DNA of 64,000 nt, from NCBI GenBank assembly GCA_035516795.1, contig DATIZX010000074.1, forward strand, positions 1-64,000, given 5' to 3'. Under the pieces are notes generated by a model, which had not been told where the DNA came from, did no database searches, and was given only the letters and a program-made list of their open reading frames with translations. Of this stretch, positions 1-7,830 are shown piece by piece. The position numbers and the translations under genes were made by a program. The stretch's first letter is position 1, and each line of letters starts with the position of its first letter. This DNA comes from DATJBF01 sp035516795. GTDB lineage: Bacteria > Verrucomicrobiota > Verrucomicrobiia > Palsa-1439.

Positions 1-966
1 GCCGGGGGCGATGCCGATGCCGCCCACCTGCGCCGCGAGCGCGTCGCTGATGTAATCCCCGTTGAGGTTGAGCGTGGCAATGACATCGAACTCGTCCGGA
101 CGCGTGAGCACCTGTTGGAGCGCGATGTCGGCAATGGCGTCCTTGACGATCAAGCGTGACTGGTGACTGGTGGCTTGTGATCCGGACAACGGTTGCGGGA
201 GCGGGATTTCGCACCAAGGACCGCCGTCGATTTCCCTAGCTCCGAACTCTTTCTTTGCTAGCGCATAAGCCCAGTCGCGGAACGCGCCTTCGGTGAACTT
301 CATGATGTTGCCTTTGTGAACGATGGTGACCGATCGACGCTTGTCCTCAATGGCGTACTTGATCGCGGCGCGGACAAGACGCTCGGTGCCTTCGCGGGAA
401 ACGGGCTTGATGCCGATGCCGCTCGTTTCGGGGAAACGAATCTTCTTCACGCCCATTTCGTTTTGCAGGAAAGCGATGACTTTCTTCACTTCAGGACTGC
501 CGGCAGGCCATTCGATGCCGGCGTAGATGTCCTCGGTGTTCTCGCGGAAGATCACCATGTCCACTTTCTCGGGATGTTTGACGGGTGACGGCACGCCTTT
601 GAACCAGCGGACGGGGCGGAGGCAAACGTATAGGTCGAGCATCTGACGCAGTGCGACGTTGAGGCTGCGGATGCCCTTCCCCACCGGCGTGGTCAGCGGA
701 CCTTTGATGCCAACGAGATACTCTTTGAAGGCGGCGACCGTCTCGTCGGGCAACCAGTTGTTGGACTTCTTGAATGCTGTTTCGCCAGCAAAGACTTCCA
801 TCCACTCGACTTTGCGTTTGCCGCCATAGGCTTTCTTGACGGCGGCATCGAACACGCGTTCGCTGGCGGCCCAGATGTCGGGCCCGGTGCCGTCGCCGCG
901 AATGAACGGAATGGTAGGGTAATCGGGGACAGTTAGTTTGCCGTTTTGAATCGAAATTCTCGCCAT
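1..966 (-). CDS. icd: NADP-dependent isocitrate dehydrogenase, C-terminus outside window
   Basis: This enzyme oxidatively decarboxylates isocitrate to 2-oxoglutarate in the TCA cycle in the cytoplasm. The first 322 residues are visible and the frame runs off the left edge. Family marks are the GDGTGPD nucleotide/substrate loop (residues 24-30), the substrate motif SLNVALRQMLDLY (101-113), the FRENTEDIYAG stretch, and NLNGDYISDALAAQVGGIGI near the edge. Between IDGGPW and VKDAIAD there is a short low-complexity segment, roughly SGSQATSHQ, that is not expected from the enteric enzyme and comes from a repeated accagtc word. The start is the first ATG before the PDYPTIPFI block. No clear Shine-Dalgarno sequence is seen. 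The next gene to the right is 826 bp away. Confidence 0.95.
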   Translation of the reverse strand, partial: MARISIQNGKLTVPDYPTIPFIRGDGTGPDIWAASERVFDAAVKKAYGGKRKVEWMEVFAGETAFKKSNNWLPDETVAAFKEYLVGIKGPLTTPVGKGIRSLNVALRQMLDLYVCLRPVRWFKGVPSPVKHPEKVDMVIFRENTEDIYAGIEWPAGSPEVKKVIAFLQNEMGVKKIRFPETSGIGIKPVSREGTERLVRAAIKYAIEDKRRSVTIVHKGNIMKFTEGAFRDWAYALAKKEFGAREIDGGPWCEIPLPQPLSGSQATSHQSRLIVKDAIADIALQQVLTRPDEFDVIATLNLNGDYISDALAAQVGGIGIAPG

Positions 967-1063
967 GATGGGACGCGAGAATAGGCAAAGAACGTTTTAG
1001 GCGCAAGCTTGTGTAGCGGCCGGTTACACTTCAGAGTCTTGGGCAGCCTAACAAAACAAGTCT

Positions 1064-1144
1064 TGTAGCCACGCCGCCCTGTCGGCGTGCGGGCGGAAGG
1101 TATGGCAAATCACGCAGACGCGGCGACAGAGTGCCGCGGCTACA
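1064..1144. repeat. TGTAG...CTACA dispersed palindromic element
   Basis: It starts tgtagccacgccg and ends gtgccgcggctaca, so its outer ends are inverted. The middle contains the cgccctgtcggcg hairpin. It belongs to the family seen repeatedly between genes in this window. Confidence 0.75.
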
Positions 1145-1314
1145 ACGGCATGGGACAGTTTTGTTGGGGGCTTTTAGGTAGCAGATCTCCCCTCACCTTG
1201 ATCCTTTGCTGCAAACGTCAGCAGCGTCTCGCGGGCTCGGCTCCCCCGGAGGGAGAGGAAATAGTTAGGAGCCATCTCACAAAAACCTGCGATCCCGGCG
1301 GCGCGGTAGGGCCA

Positions 1315-1366
1315 CCGCGCCCTACCAACGACCTCGGTAGGGCGGGCTGGCTCAGCCCGCCGTTCC
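1315..1366. repeat. GGTAGGGC-type dispersed palindrome
   Basis: It consists of two adjacent hairpins, ggtagggc...gccctacc and gggcgggctg...cagcccgcc. A related copy lies at 39426-39500 upstream of trmL. Confidence 0.7.
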
Positions 1367-1792
1367 TTGAGGTTTATAAGACTGCTTGCACAAACAAGCC
1401 GGATTGGTCTCGCGAATCGACGATTGGCCGTATCAGGGAGAGATTTATCCGCTGGAGATGCGACGGTCATAGACCGCCGCCACAGCAGGTGGAAGTACCC
1501 ACTCGATAAGGGTCAGGGCCGCAGACGGCTACCACAATGATGGTCATGCAGTTGACTTGTCGGGACGCTTTTGTTATGCCCTCACAACATGAAAGAAGCC
1601 TTGGAAGTAAAAAAGCCGATTTTTAGCCGACGCCTTTGCCGCACATTGTCGATTGGCTGTACTGGCATCGCGCGCTGCCTGGTCGAACCCGCTCCGCATT
1701 GCGATTTCGCTGTGGCTTCTGGCAGCGTGGTTTTTTGCACGCACGCCGACCGTCACCTGTTCGAGAAACACCTTCCCGCCAAGACAGTCTAA

Positions 1793-3016
1793 CTACCGCT
1801 TCTTGCCGCGAGTCGCTTCGAGAATCGCCTGCGGAATCGCCGCATAGAAGGTGGTGGCTTTGACCAGCGCGTCCACAGGAACCACTTCGTTCGACTGGTG
1901 GGCATAGATTTCATGTTGTGGGCCGAACCCGATGGTCGGGATGCCGTGACGACCCGCAGTGGCGACGCCGTTGGTCGAGAACGTCCAGCGGCTGACGCGC
2001 GGTTTCTTCCCCAGCGCCACCGTGGCCGCTTTGATGCCGGCCTTGACGAGCGGATGGCTCTCTTCAAACACCCACGTCGGAAAGAATTTTTCCTGGCCGA
2101 CCTTGAGGCCGGTCCAGGCCACCGCGTCGTAGTGGAGAATCTCTACCTTGCCTTTGGCCTTCTTGACCGACGGCAGGGCCTGAATTTCTTTGACGGATGA
2201 CTGCGGCGTCTCGCCCTTGGTCATGCGCCGGTCGAGATAAATCGTGCATTCGTCGGGCACCGAGCATTGCGACGGCGTTTTGCATTCAATGCAGGATACG
2301 CAAACGGTCCCCTTGCCGAGGAATTTGTCGTACTTCAACCCGCGCAGATTGAGTTCGTCGATGTCCTTGACGATGTCCGCCATCTTGGTGACGGGATTGT
2401 CGCCGCGCTCCGGGGCAGAACCGTGACACGACCGGCCTTTGACGGTGACTTTCATTTCCATGCGGCCGCGATGGCCCCGGTATATGCCGAGGTTGGTCGG
2501 CTCGGTGATGACGACGTAGTCGGGAACGATCTTTTCCTTTTCGATGATGTGGAGCATGCAGAGTCCGTCGCAATCTTCTTCCATCACGCTGCCAACGACC
2601 CACAGCGTGTAGTCGCCGGACAGTTTGAGTTGCTTGATGGCTTTGCCGGCATAGACCATCGAGGCCACGGAGGTTTTCTGATCGGAGGCGCCGCGGCCGT
2701 AGATTTTGCCATTTTCAAACTTGCCCTTGAACGGGTCCCACTTCCACTGGCTGCGGTCGCCGACGTGAACGGTATCCACGTGCGAATCGATCATGATCTT
2801 GGTCTTGCCATGCCCGATCTGTCCGAAGACGTTACCCATCTTGTCGAACCAGACCTTGTCGAACCCAACTTTCTTCATCTCCCTGGCAATCCGCTTGCAG
2901 ACGTTGCCTTCGGTGCCACTGAAGCCGGGAATGGCGATCAGGTCCCGCGAAAACTTGACGATATCTTTCTCGTACGATTTGACAGTGCGACGTAATTGGT
3001 CAGTTGAAACAGTCAT
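1793..3016 (-). CDS. ygeY: M20-family metallohydrolase, YgeY-like
   Basis: This is a 407-residue di-metal amidohydrolase/peptidase of the M20 family, closest in motif pattern to YgeY (the selenium-metabolism hydrolase associated with purine catabolism clusters). Visible residues are H79 and D81 in SHVDTV, D112 in GRGASDQK, the acidic pair E146-E147 in MEEDCDG, the ITEPTN segment, the dimerisation/lid part CHGSAPERGDNP, and a late metal-ligand histidine in EIYAHQSNE. No signal peptide is present, so it is cytoplasmic. A good Shine-Dalgarno (GAGAGGAA) precedes the ATG. It lies head-to-head with the molybdenum hydroxylase genes downstream, which fits a shared catabolic task. The true substrate cannot be read from sequence. 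Confidence 0.85.
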   Translation of the reverse strand: MTVSTDQLRRTVKSYEKDIVKFSRDLIAIPGFSGTEGNVCKRIAREMKKVGFDKVWFDKMGNVFGQIGHGKTKIMIDSHVDTVHVGDRSQWKWDPFKGKFENGKIYGRGASDQKTSVASMVYAGKAIKQLKLSGDYTLWVVGSVMEEDCDGLCMLHIIEKEKIVPDYVVITEPTNLGIYRGHRGRMEMKVTVKGRSCHGSAPERGDNPVTKMADIVKDIDELNLRGLKYDKFLGKGTVCVSCIECKTPSQCSVPDECTIYLDRRMTKGETPQSSVKEIQALPSVKKAKGKVEILHYDAVAWTGLKVGQEKFFPTWVFEESHPLVKAGIKAATVALGKKPRVSRWTFSTNGVATAGRHGIPTIGFGPQHEIYAHQSNEVVPVDALVKATTFYAAIPQAILEATRGKKR

Positions 3017-3072
3017 TTTGGATTCCTCTCGGATAGCAGGTTTAAACTGGTGGCCACGTTATAATTTTGCGG

Positions 3073-3094
3073 CTTGCCCGTCAATCAATTCGTG
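3073..3094. repeat. Left copy of 22-bp direct repeat flanking the nucleotidyltransferase pair
   Basis: The 22 bases from cttgcccg to attcgtg are identical to 3867-3888. The two copies enclose only the small ORF and the nucleotidyltransferase gene. Confidence 0.9.
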
Positions 3095-3136
3095 AATGGC
3101 AGGAGTATGGACAGGCTGCCTCATGCATTGTAGAAT

Positions 3137-3364
3137 GTGCTCGTGAGGAACACACCGCCACAGACGACTATTCCGGCCGAGTGGCTCGAGGAATTCGAGG
3201 CGGCAGCGAGACGTCCACTCCCGCAGCGCTGGAAGTACGCCTTTATCCATACGTATAAGCCGGTCCTTGATGACGCTTCCTACCGGGCATTCGATACATT
3301 GGAGGAATACCGGTGCTGGTGTGAGCAAAACCTTCCCGACTGGCTCGGGTATGCCCGCGTTTGA
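3137..3364 (+). CDS. Small conserved partner of nucleotidyltransferase
   Basis: This 75-residue acidic, aromatic-rich protein has the segment EYRCWCEQNLPDWLGYARV at its C-terminus. I recognise it only as the kind of small protein that precedes MNT-type nucleotidyltransferases. It overlaps the downstream gene by 14 bases, so the two are probably co-translated. The start is uncertain: GTG at 3137 or GTG at 3143. No strong ribosome site is visible. A role as antitoxin or cofactor is inferred from the position only. Confidence 0.6.
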   Translation: MLVRNTPPQTTIPAEWLEEFEAAARRPLPQRWKYAFIHTYKPVLDDASYRAFDTLEEYRCWCEQNLPDWLGYARV

Positions 3365-3824
3365 GTATCGTCAAGCTGAGGAAGTTCGCGACGCCTTTGC
3401 GCGCCACCACGTGCGTTATCTTTTCATCGGCAAATCTGGTGCGATTCTTCTCGGGTTTCCGGACACAACGCAGGACGCTGACTTATTCGTTGAGAAATCG
3501 CCGGTCAACTGCGAAGCCCTGGTAAACGCCCTGCGGGAGCTGGAATTTGCGCTGGACGAATCGCAATCCGCCGAAATCCGCCGCGGCAAGGATTTTGTTC
3601 AACTCAAGAATGGCCCATTCGATTTGGACCTGGTCTTTGCTCCAGATGGCATCGAACGTTTTCAAGATGCCTGGAACAAAAGAATCGAAGTGGAGGGATT
3701 TCCCGTCTGCCACATCGACGACATCATCGCCAGCAAGGCTGCCACGAATCGTGTCAAAGATCGCGAATCGCTTCCCCGCCTGCGTTCTTTCCGCGACTAT
3801 TGGCTTGCCAAACATGGCGGCTGA
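3351..3824 (+). CDS. Nucleotidyltransferase (MNT/DUF6036-like)
   Basis: This 157-residue protein has the minimal nucleotidyltransferase signature: a glycine-containing helix (IGKSGAILLGFP, residues 27-38), then the DAD metal-binding pair (42-44), and a later strand DLDLVFAP with the third acidic residue. The C-terminal part (CHIDDIIASKAATNRVKD) is typical of antitoxin-like nucleotidyltransferases that modify a partner protein or RNA. ATG 3351 is chosen because it leaves a short overlap with the preceding ORF and begins directly before the fold. The pair is enclosed by a perfect 22-bp direct repeat, which suggests it arrived as a cassette. The target is unknown. Confidence 0.75.
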   Translation: MPAFEYRQAEEVRDAFARHHVRYLFIGKSGAILLGFPDTTQDADLFVEKSPVNCEALVNALRELEFALDESQSAEIRRGKDFVQLKNGPFDLDLVFAPDGIERFQDAWNKRIEVEGFPVCHIDDIIASKAATNRVKDRESLPRLRSFRDYWLAKHGG

Positions 3825-3866
3825 CGGCTGCCTCAAATCATTCGTAGCAGAGGCAGGTTTTTACCT

Positions 3867-3888
3867 CTTGCCCGTCAATCAATTCGTG
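3867..3888. repeat. Right copy of 22-bp direct repeat
   Basis: It is identical to 3073-3094 and lies 15 bases before the start codon of the FAD subunit gene. Confidence 0.9.
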
Positions 3889-3902
3889 GACATAATGGCG
3901 TT

Positions 3903-4778
3903 GTGTTTTACCAGCCCAAGAGCATTGGCGAGGCGCTCGAACTCAAGGCGGAACTGAAAGAGAGCGGCGCTTTCATTGCCGGCGGGACCGATCTCGTGGT
4001 CTTGATGAACCGCGGCATCCGGCCCACCGAAAATTTCATCGACCTTAGTCACGTCAAAGACCTCACTGCGATTAACAAACACAATGGCACCCTCGAGCTG
4101 GCCGGCAACGTCACCTTCGCGCAAGCCGGCAGGTTGCCGATTCGCTGCCTGGCGAAGGCGGCGCTCAGCGTGGGCGGTCCCGGGATCCGCGAACTCGGCA
4201 CGTTGGCTGGCAATCTGGCCACTGCGTCGCCGGCGGGCGATGGTTCGACCGCGTTGCTGGCGCTGGATGCAGAAGTGGAATTGAGCAGCGCGCGCGGCGT
4301 GCGGCGATTGCCGCTCGATAAGTTTTTCCTCAGTTACCGGAAAACTGCGTTGGCTTCCGACGAAATGATTACGAAGATTAAGATCCCGACAAATTACCAG
4401 ACGGATTGGGCGAAGAACGGCAAGCGCGGTGCGGTTAACATTTCCGTGGTGGCAGTGGCGGTCGCAATTGCGCCTGGTCTTGGATCTGGTGGCGCAACCG
4501 TCCCGGTTGCGAAACATTCAACAACCGCAAGCCAGAGGCTCGCGCCCCCGAGAGTCAGGATCGCGCTGGCGTCGGTTGCGCCGACTCCGATGCGCTGTCA
4601 CAAGGCGGAAGAGTTTCTGGCGAAGAACGGACTGGATACGGGAACGATCCGGCAAGCGGTGGAGATTGTTCGCAGTGAAATCAAACCGATCACCGACCAT
4701 CGCGCGAGTGCCGATTACAAAGTGCATCTGGCGGGTGTGTTGGTCCGGCGGTTGTTGGAAAAGTTGGTGAAGGCATGA
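3903..4778 (+). CDS. Xanthine dehydrogenase-family FAD-binding subunit
   Basis: This is the medium subunit of a molybdenum hydroxylase. It binds FAD and passes electrons from the iron-sulfur subunit. It has 291 residues. FAD motifs are AGGTDLVV (about 26-33) and GGPGIRELGTLAGNLATASPAGD (about 91-113); the C-terminal CO-dehydrogenase flavoprotein domain begins around RIALASVAPTPMR. Between the VAVAIA strand and RIALASV there is a longer than usual, low-complexity loop containing a short gcaaccg-cggttgc palindrome. GTG 3903 is the only start that gives the normal N-terminus (FYQPKSIGEAL). It overlaps the next gene by ATGA. The substrate class (purine or other heterocycle) is not certain. Confidence 0.88.
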   Translation: MFYQPKSIGEALELKAELKESGAFIAGGTDLVVLMNRGIRPTENFIDLSHVKDLTAINKHNGTLELAGNVTFAQAGRLPIRCLAKAALSVGGPGIRELGTLAGNLATASPAGDGSTALLALDAEVELSSARGVRRLPLDKFFLSYRKTALASDEMITKIKIPTNYQTDWAKNGKRGAVNISVVAVAVAIAPGLGSGGATVPVAKHSTTASQRLAPPRVRIALASVAPTPMRCHKAEEFLAKNGLDTGTIRQAVEIVRSEIKPITDHRASADYKVHLAGVLVRRLLEKLVKA

Positions 4779-5329
4779 AGAAGAAAACTGTAGCGGCGGT
4801 CTACGACCGCCGAAAGAAGACGAACGGACGGCGCTCACAGGGCGCCGCTACAGAACTCTGGTCGTTGAAATTCACGCTCAACGGCAAACGCGTGTCGAAA
4901 AGGGTTCGACCGGATCAGACGTTGCTCGATTTTCTCCGCATCGAAATGGAACTCACCGGCACGAAAGGCGCCTGCTTGGAGGGCGAATGCGGCAGTTGTT
5001 ACGTACTCGTGGACGGTCGGCCGATGAACTCCTGCATGATGCTCGCGCCGCAGGTGCAAGGGCGCGAGGTGGTGACGATTGAGGGGCTGGCAAAGGGCAA
5101 GCACCTGGATGTAATTCAGGAGAAATTCGTCGAGTGTGGGGCGGTGCAATGTGGTTATTGTACGCCCGGGCTGATCATGGCGGCCAAGGCCCTGCTGAGC
5201 AACCATTCGCATCCGACACGCCAGGAGTTTCTCGTTGGCATGGAAGGTAACATCTGCCGCTGCACCGGTTACAACAAGATCATGCGGGCTTGCGAAATGG
5301 CCGCGGATGAAATGGGGCTCAAGAAATGA
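4775..5329 (+). CDS. Xanthine dehydrogenase-family 2Fe-2S subunit
   Basis: This is the small subunit with two [2Fe-2S] clusters that link the molybdenum site to FAD. It has 184 residues. Plant-type ferredoxin cluster ligands are C67, C72, C75 and C87; the helical cluster ligands are C126, C129, C161 and C163. The first about 28 residues are not family sequence. They are translated from a dispersed palindrome (tgtagcggcgg to ccgctaca, 4789-4852), and the normal protein begins near residue 29 (WSLKFTLNGKR). The start overlaps the stop of the FAD gene (ATGA) and the stop overlaps the next start in the same way, so the three subunits are translationally coupled. Confidence 0.92.
   Translation: MKKKTVAAVYDRRKKTNGRRSQGAATELWSLKFTLNGKRVSKRVRPDQTLLDFLRIEMELTGTKGACLEGECGSCYVLVDGRPMNSCMMLAPQVQGREVVTIEGLAKGKHLDVIQEKFVECGAVQCGYCTPGLIMAAKALLSNHSHPTRQEFLVGMEGNICRCTGYNKIMRACEMAADEMGLKK
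4789..4852. repeat. Palindromic element inside the 2Fe-2S subunit gene
   Basis: It begins tgtagcggcggtc and ends gcgccgctaca, with two internal hairpins (ggcggtctacgaccgcc and ggcgctcacagggcgcc). It is read through in frame as residues of about 6-26 of the 2Fe-2S subunit. Confidence 0.85.
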
Positions 5330-7662
5330 CCCAACCTGCGGACATGCTCCAGCAAGCATTGGCCAACATCCACGCCAAGGCGAAAAGCTCGTCGGCATAC
5401 GAACGTGGGCCGACGAAAGTGGTTGGCAAATCCGCACAGCGATTGGACGGCGTAGACAAAGCGACCGGCAAGACGAAGTACGGTCAGGATCTGTTCGACA
5501 AGAAATACCTGTTCGCGAAGGTTCTGCGCGCGGCGTATCCGCACGCTGAGATTATCGATATTGACACGCGCGTCGCGAAAACAATCCCGGGCGTGCTGGT
5601 CGTGCTCACGCACAAGGACATTACCGGCACGAACATGCACGGCCTGATTCGACGGGACCAGGAAGTTCTCTGTAGCAAGAAGGTCCGTTACCTGGGCGAC
5701 GCCGTCGCCATCGTCGTGGCCAAGGACGAAGAGATTGCTGCAGAAGCGCTCAAGAAAATCCGGGTCGATTACAAACCGCTGCAGGCGCTCTTTTCCATGG
5801 AGGACGCGCTCAAGCCCGATGCGCCGCAGATTCACGCGGAAGGCAACGTGCTCGGCGAAAAGCATCTGCGCCGTGGTGATGCGCCGAAGGCGATGAGCGA
5901 GGCGGACGTGGTTGTCGAAGATGTGATCCAGACGCAGACGACCGACCACGCGTTCCTCGACCTCGAAGCGGGTCGGGCGCGTTATGACGGTAACATGCTG
6001 ACGATTGAGGTTTCCGGCCAATGGCTGCATGAAGAGCGGCGGCTGATTGCGCTGGCGCTCGGGTTGCCGCTGGAAAAACTGCGGCTTATCCAGCCGGCCA
6101 CGGGCGGCGCGTTCGGGGGTCGCGAAGACATTTCCATTCAGATTTATCTCGGGCTGTGCGCGCTGAAATTGAAGGGCAAAACCATTTGTCTGCGGTATTC
6201 GCGTTCGGAATCGATGATCGCGCGGCACAAACGGCATCCGGTTCGCGTGGATTACAAACTCGGCGCGAAGAAGGACGGCACGTTGGTCGCAGCACAAGTC
6301 ATATTTTACGTCGATAAAGGTGCGTACGCTTCCACCGGGATTGCAGTGATGCGCAAGGCGTCGAGCCACGCGACGGGTCCATACAAAGTGCCCAACGTGT
6401 GGGTGGACGTGGTTGGGGTGTTTACGAACAACAACCCTTGCGGGGCCATGCGTGGATTCGGCGCGGCCCAGACGGCCATTGCTTATGAAGGGCTGATGGA
6501 TCGGCTCGCGGACAAACTCGGGATGGACAAGGCCGAGTTGCGCAGAAAGAATTTGATCCAGTCGGGAGACGCGGTCACCACCGGCCAAATCGTGCCGCAT
6601 GCGACGGCGACGGAATGTTTCGATGCGGTGCTGAAGAAGATCGACTGGAACCATCGCAGCTACGACACGCCGGCGCCCCATCTGAAACGCGGCTACGGTC
6701 TGAGCATCGTGTGCTTTGGGCTGGGTTACGGAGACGGCTTTCCGGACGCATCGCGGGCGCGCTGCAAATTGACCGACGACGGCATCGTCGAGTTGTACTC
6801 CAGCGCGATCGATGTGGGACAGGGTTTGCTTAATATGGTTTGCCAGATTGCGGCGGAAGAGATCGGCGTTCCGCTGGACAGAGTGCGGCCGATTCTGGCG
6901 GATACAGAGTTGACGCCCGAATCGGGCAGTTCGTCGGCGACCCGTCAGACGTATTTTACGGGGTCGGCCGTGCAACTGGCGGCGTCGGAGTTGAAAAAGC
7001 AACTGCAGGACATTGCCGCGGCGCATCTCGAAGAACTGGTTTACGAAATCAAGATCGAGAACGGCGAAGCGTACAACGTGTTTCGTCCGCACAAGCGGAT
7101 GACGCTGAAAGAACTGGCCCGTGAAGGCAGGAAGCGTGGATTCTCGCTGGACGCGGCGAGTCTCTTCAAGCCGCCGACGATGCCCGAAGACACACAGACC
7201 GGACAAAGCATGCGGGCGTTCGTCACGTATCTGTTCGGCAGCCACGTCTGCCAGTTGTTGGTGGATACAGAGACCGGTGAAGTGAAGATTGAACGTTATA
7301 TCGCGTGCCATGACGTCGGCAAAGCGATCAATCCCGACCAGGTCATTGGCCAGATCCAGGGCGGCGTGACGATGGGCATTGGCATGGCGTTAATGGAAGA
7401 AGTCGTGTTGAAAGACGGAAAGATCCTCAACGCGGGTTTTACCGATTACATTTTACCGACGATTCGCGACGTGCCGGAGATCGAATGCATCGTGCTGGAG
7501 AATCCTGATCCGGGCGGACCGTTTGGTGCCCGCGGTGTCGGCGAGCCACCACTGATCGGCACGGCCCCGGCAGTTCTCTCGGCGATCTATGACGCAATCA
7601 AAAAACCGATTCGTCAGTTGCCGGCGACGCCCGAACGTGTCTGGCGCACGATGCAGGAGTAG
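5326..7662 (+). CDS. Xanthine dehydrogenase-family molybdopterin-binding subunit
   Basis: This is the large catalytic subunit that binds the molybdenum-pterin cofactor and hydroxylates the substrate. It has 778 residues, the usual length. It has the a/b hammerhead domain (about 45-155), cofactor motifs GGAFGGRED (260-268) and AMRGFGAAQ (374-382), the glutamine loop GQGLLN, and the catalytic glutamate E740 in GARGVGEPP (734-742). The AMRGFG motif resembles purine hydroxylases and lacks the cysteine active-site loop of CO dehydrogenase. It is coupled to the small subunit by ATGA. No accessory XdhC-type maturase or cofactor gene is in view. The precise substrate is an inference from the adjacent YgeY-like gene. 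Confidence 0.92.
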   Translation: MTQPADMLQQALANIHAKAKSSSAYERGPTKVVGKSAQRLDGVDKATGKTKYGQDLFDKKYLFAKVLRAAYPHAEIIDIDTRVAKTIPGVLVVLTHKDITGTNMHGLIRRDQEVLCSKKVRYLGDAVAIVVAKDEEIAAEALKKIRVDYKPLQALFSMEDALKPDAPQIHAEGNVLGEKHLRRGDAPKAMSEADVVVEDVIQTQTTDHAFLDLEAGRARYDGNMLTIEVSGQWLHEERRLIALALGLPLEKLRLIQPATGGAFGGREDISIQIYLGLCALKLKGKTICLRYSRSESMIARHKRHPVRVDYKLGAKKDGTLVAAQVIFYVDKGAYASTGIAVMRKASSHATGPYKVPNVWVDVVGVFTNNNPCGAMRGFGAAQTAIAYEGLMDRLADKLGMDKAELRRKNLIQSGDAVTTGQIVPHATATECFDAVLKKIDWNHRSYDTPAPHLKRGYGLSIVCFGLGYGDGFPDASRARCKLTDDGIVELYSSAIDVGQGLLNMVCQIAAEEIGVPLDRVRPILADTELTPESGSSSATRQTYFTGSAVQLAASELKKQLQDIAAAHLEELVYEIKIENGEAYNVFRPHKRMTLKELAREGRKRGFSLDAASLFKPPTMPEDTQTGQSMRAFVTYLFGSHVCQLLVDTETGEVKIERYIACHDVGKAINPDQVIGQIQGGVTMGIGMALMEEVVLKDGKILNAGFTDYILPTIRDVPEIECIVLENPDPGGPFGARGVGEPPLIGTAPAVLSAIYDAIKKPIRQLPATPERVWRTMQE

Positions 7663-7756
7663 CGCGGGCGTCCTGCCCATGTTATTCGGAATGCAGCCGC
7701 ACCGTTGCTGCGAAACCGACATCGCAGCGTCTCATCGGATTCGGCTCACGGTGCGC

Positions 7757-7788
7757 TTCCGACGCAGGCTGAAGCCTGCGGCTACAGT
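7757..7788. repeat. Half palindromic element upstream of aldo/keto reductase
   Basis: The hairpin gcaggctgaagcctgc is followed by ggctaca. This is the right half of the TGTAG...CTACA family. Confidence 0.6.
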
Positions 7789-7830
7789 CCCGTGTTGCAA
7801 GCTCGGGGCGAATCGGATAATCCAACGCGC

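Larger units (their letters stand above)
967..1792. other. Gene-free stretch with dispersed repeats
   Basis: No convincing gene lies here. The stretch holds several members of the window's dispersed palindrome families: one bounded by tgtagcc and ggctaca (1064-1144), a decayed copy of the cccctc-ccttgatcct element (about 1187-1256) also found inside trmL, a ggtagggcgggctggctcagcccgcc type (1315-1366), and a half element near 1464-1480. Short open frames at 1571-1863 have no recognisable product. Confidence 0.7.

Noticed and set aside
1653..1847. Short plus-strand frame with a hydrophobic stretch
   Set aside because: No ribosome site or homology, overlaps the 3' end of the YgeY-like gene on the other strand.
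5269..7311. A very long open frame on the minus strand across the molybdopterin subunit gene
   Set aside because: It is antisense to a fully conserved gene, has no recognisable domain, and is explained by GC-rich codon use. Similar frames over the sugar dehydrogenase (15051-16382) and pntB (19705-21114) were rejected for the same reason.
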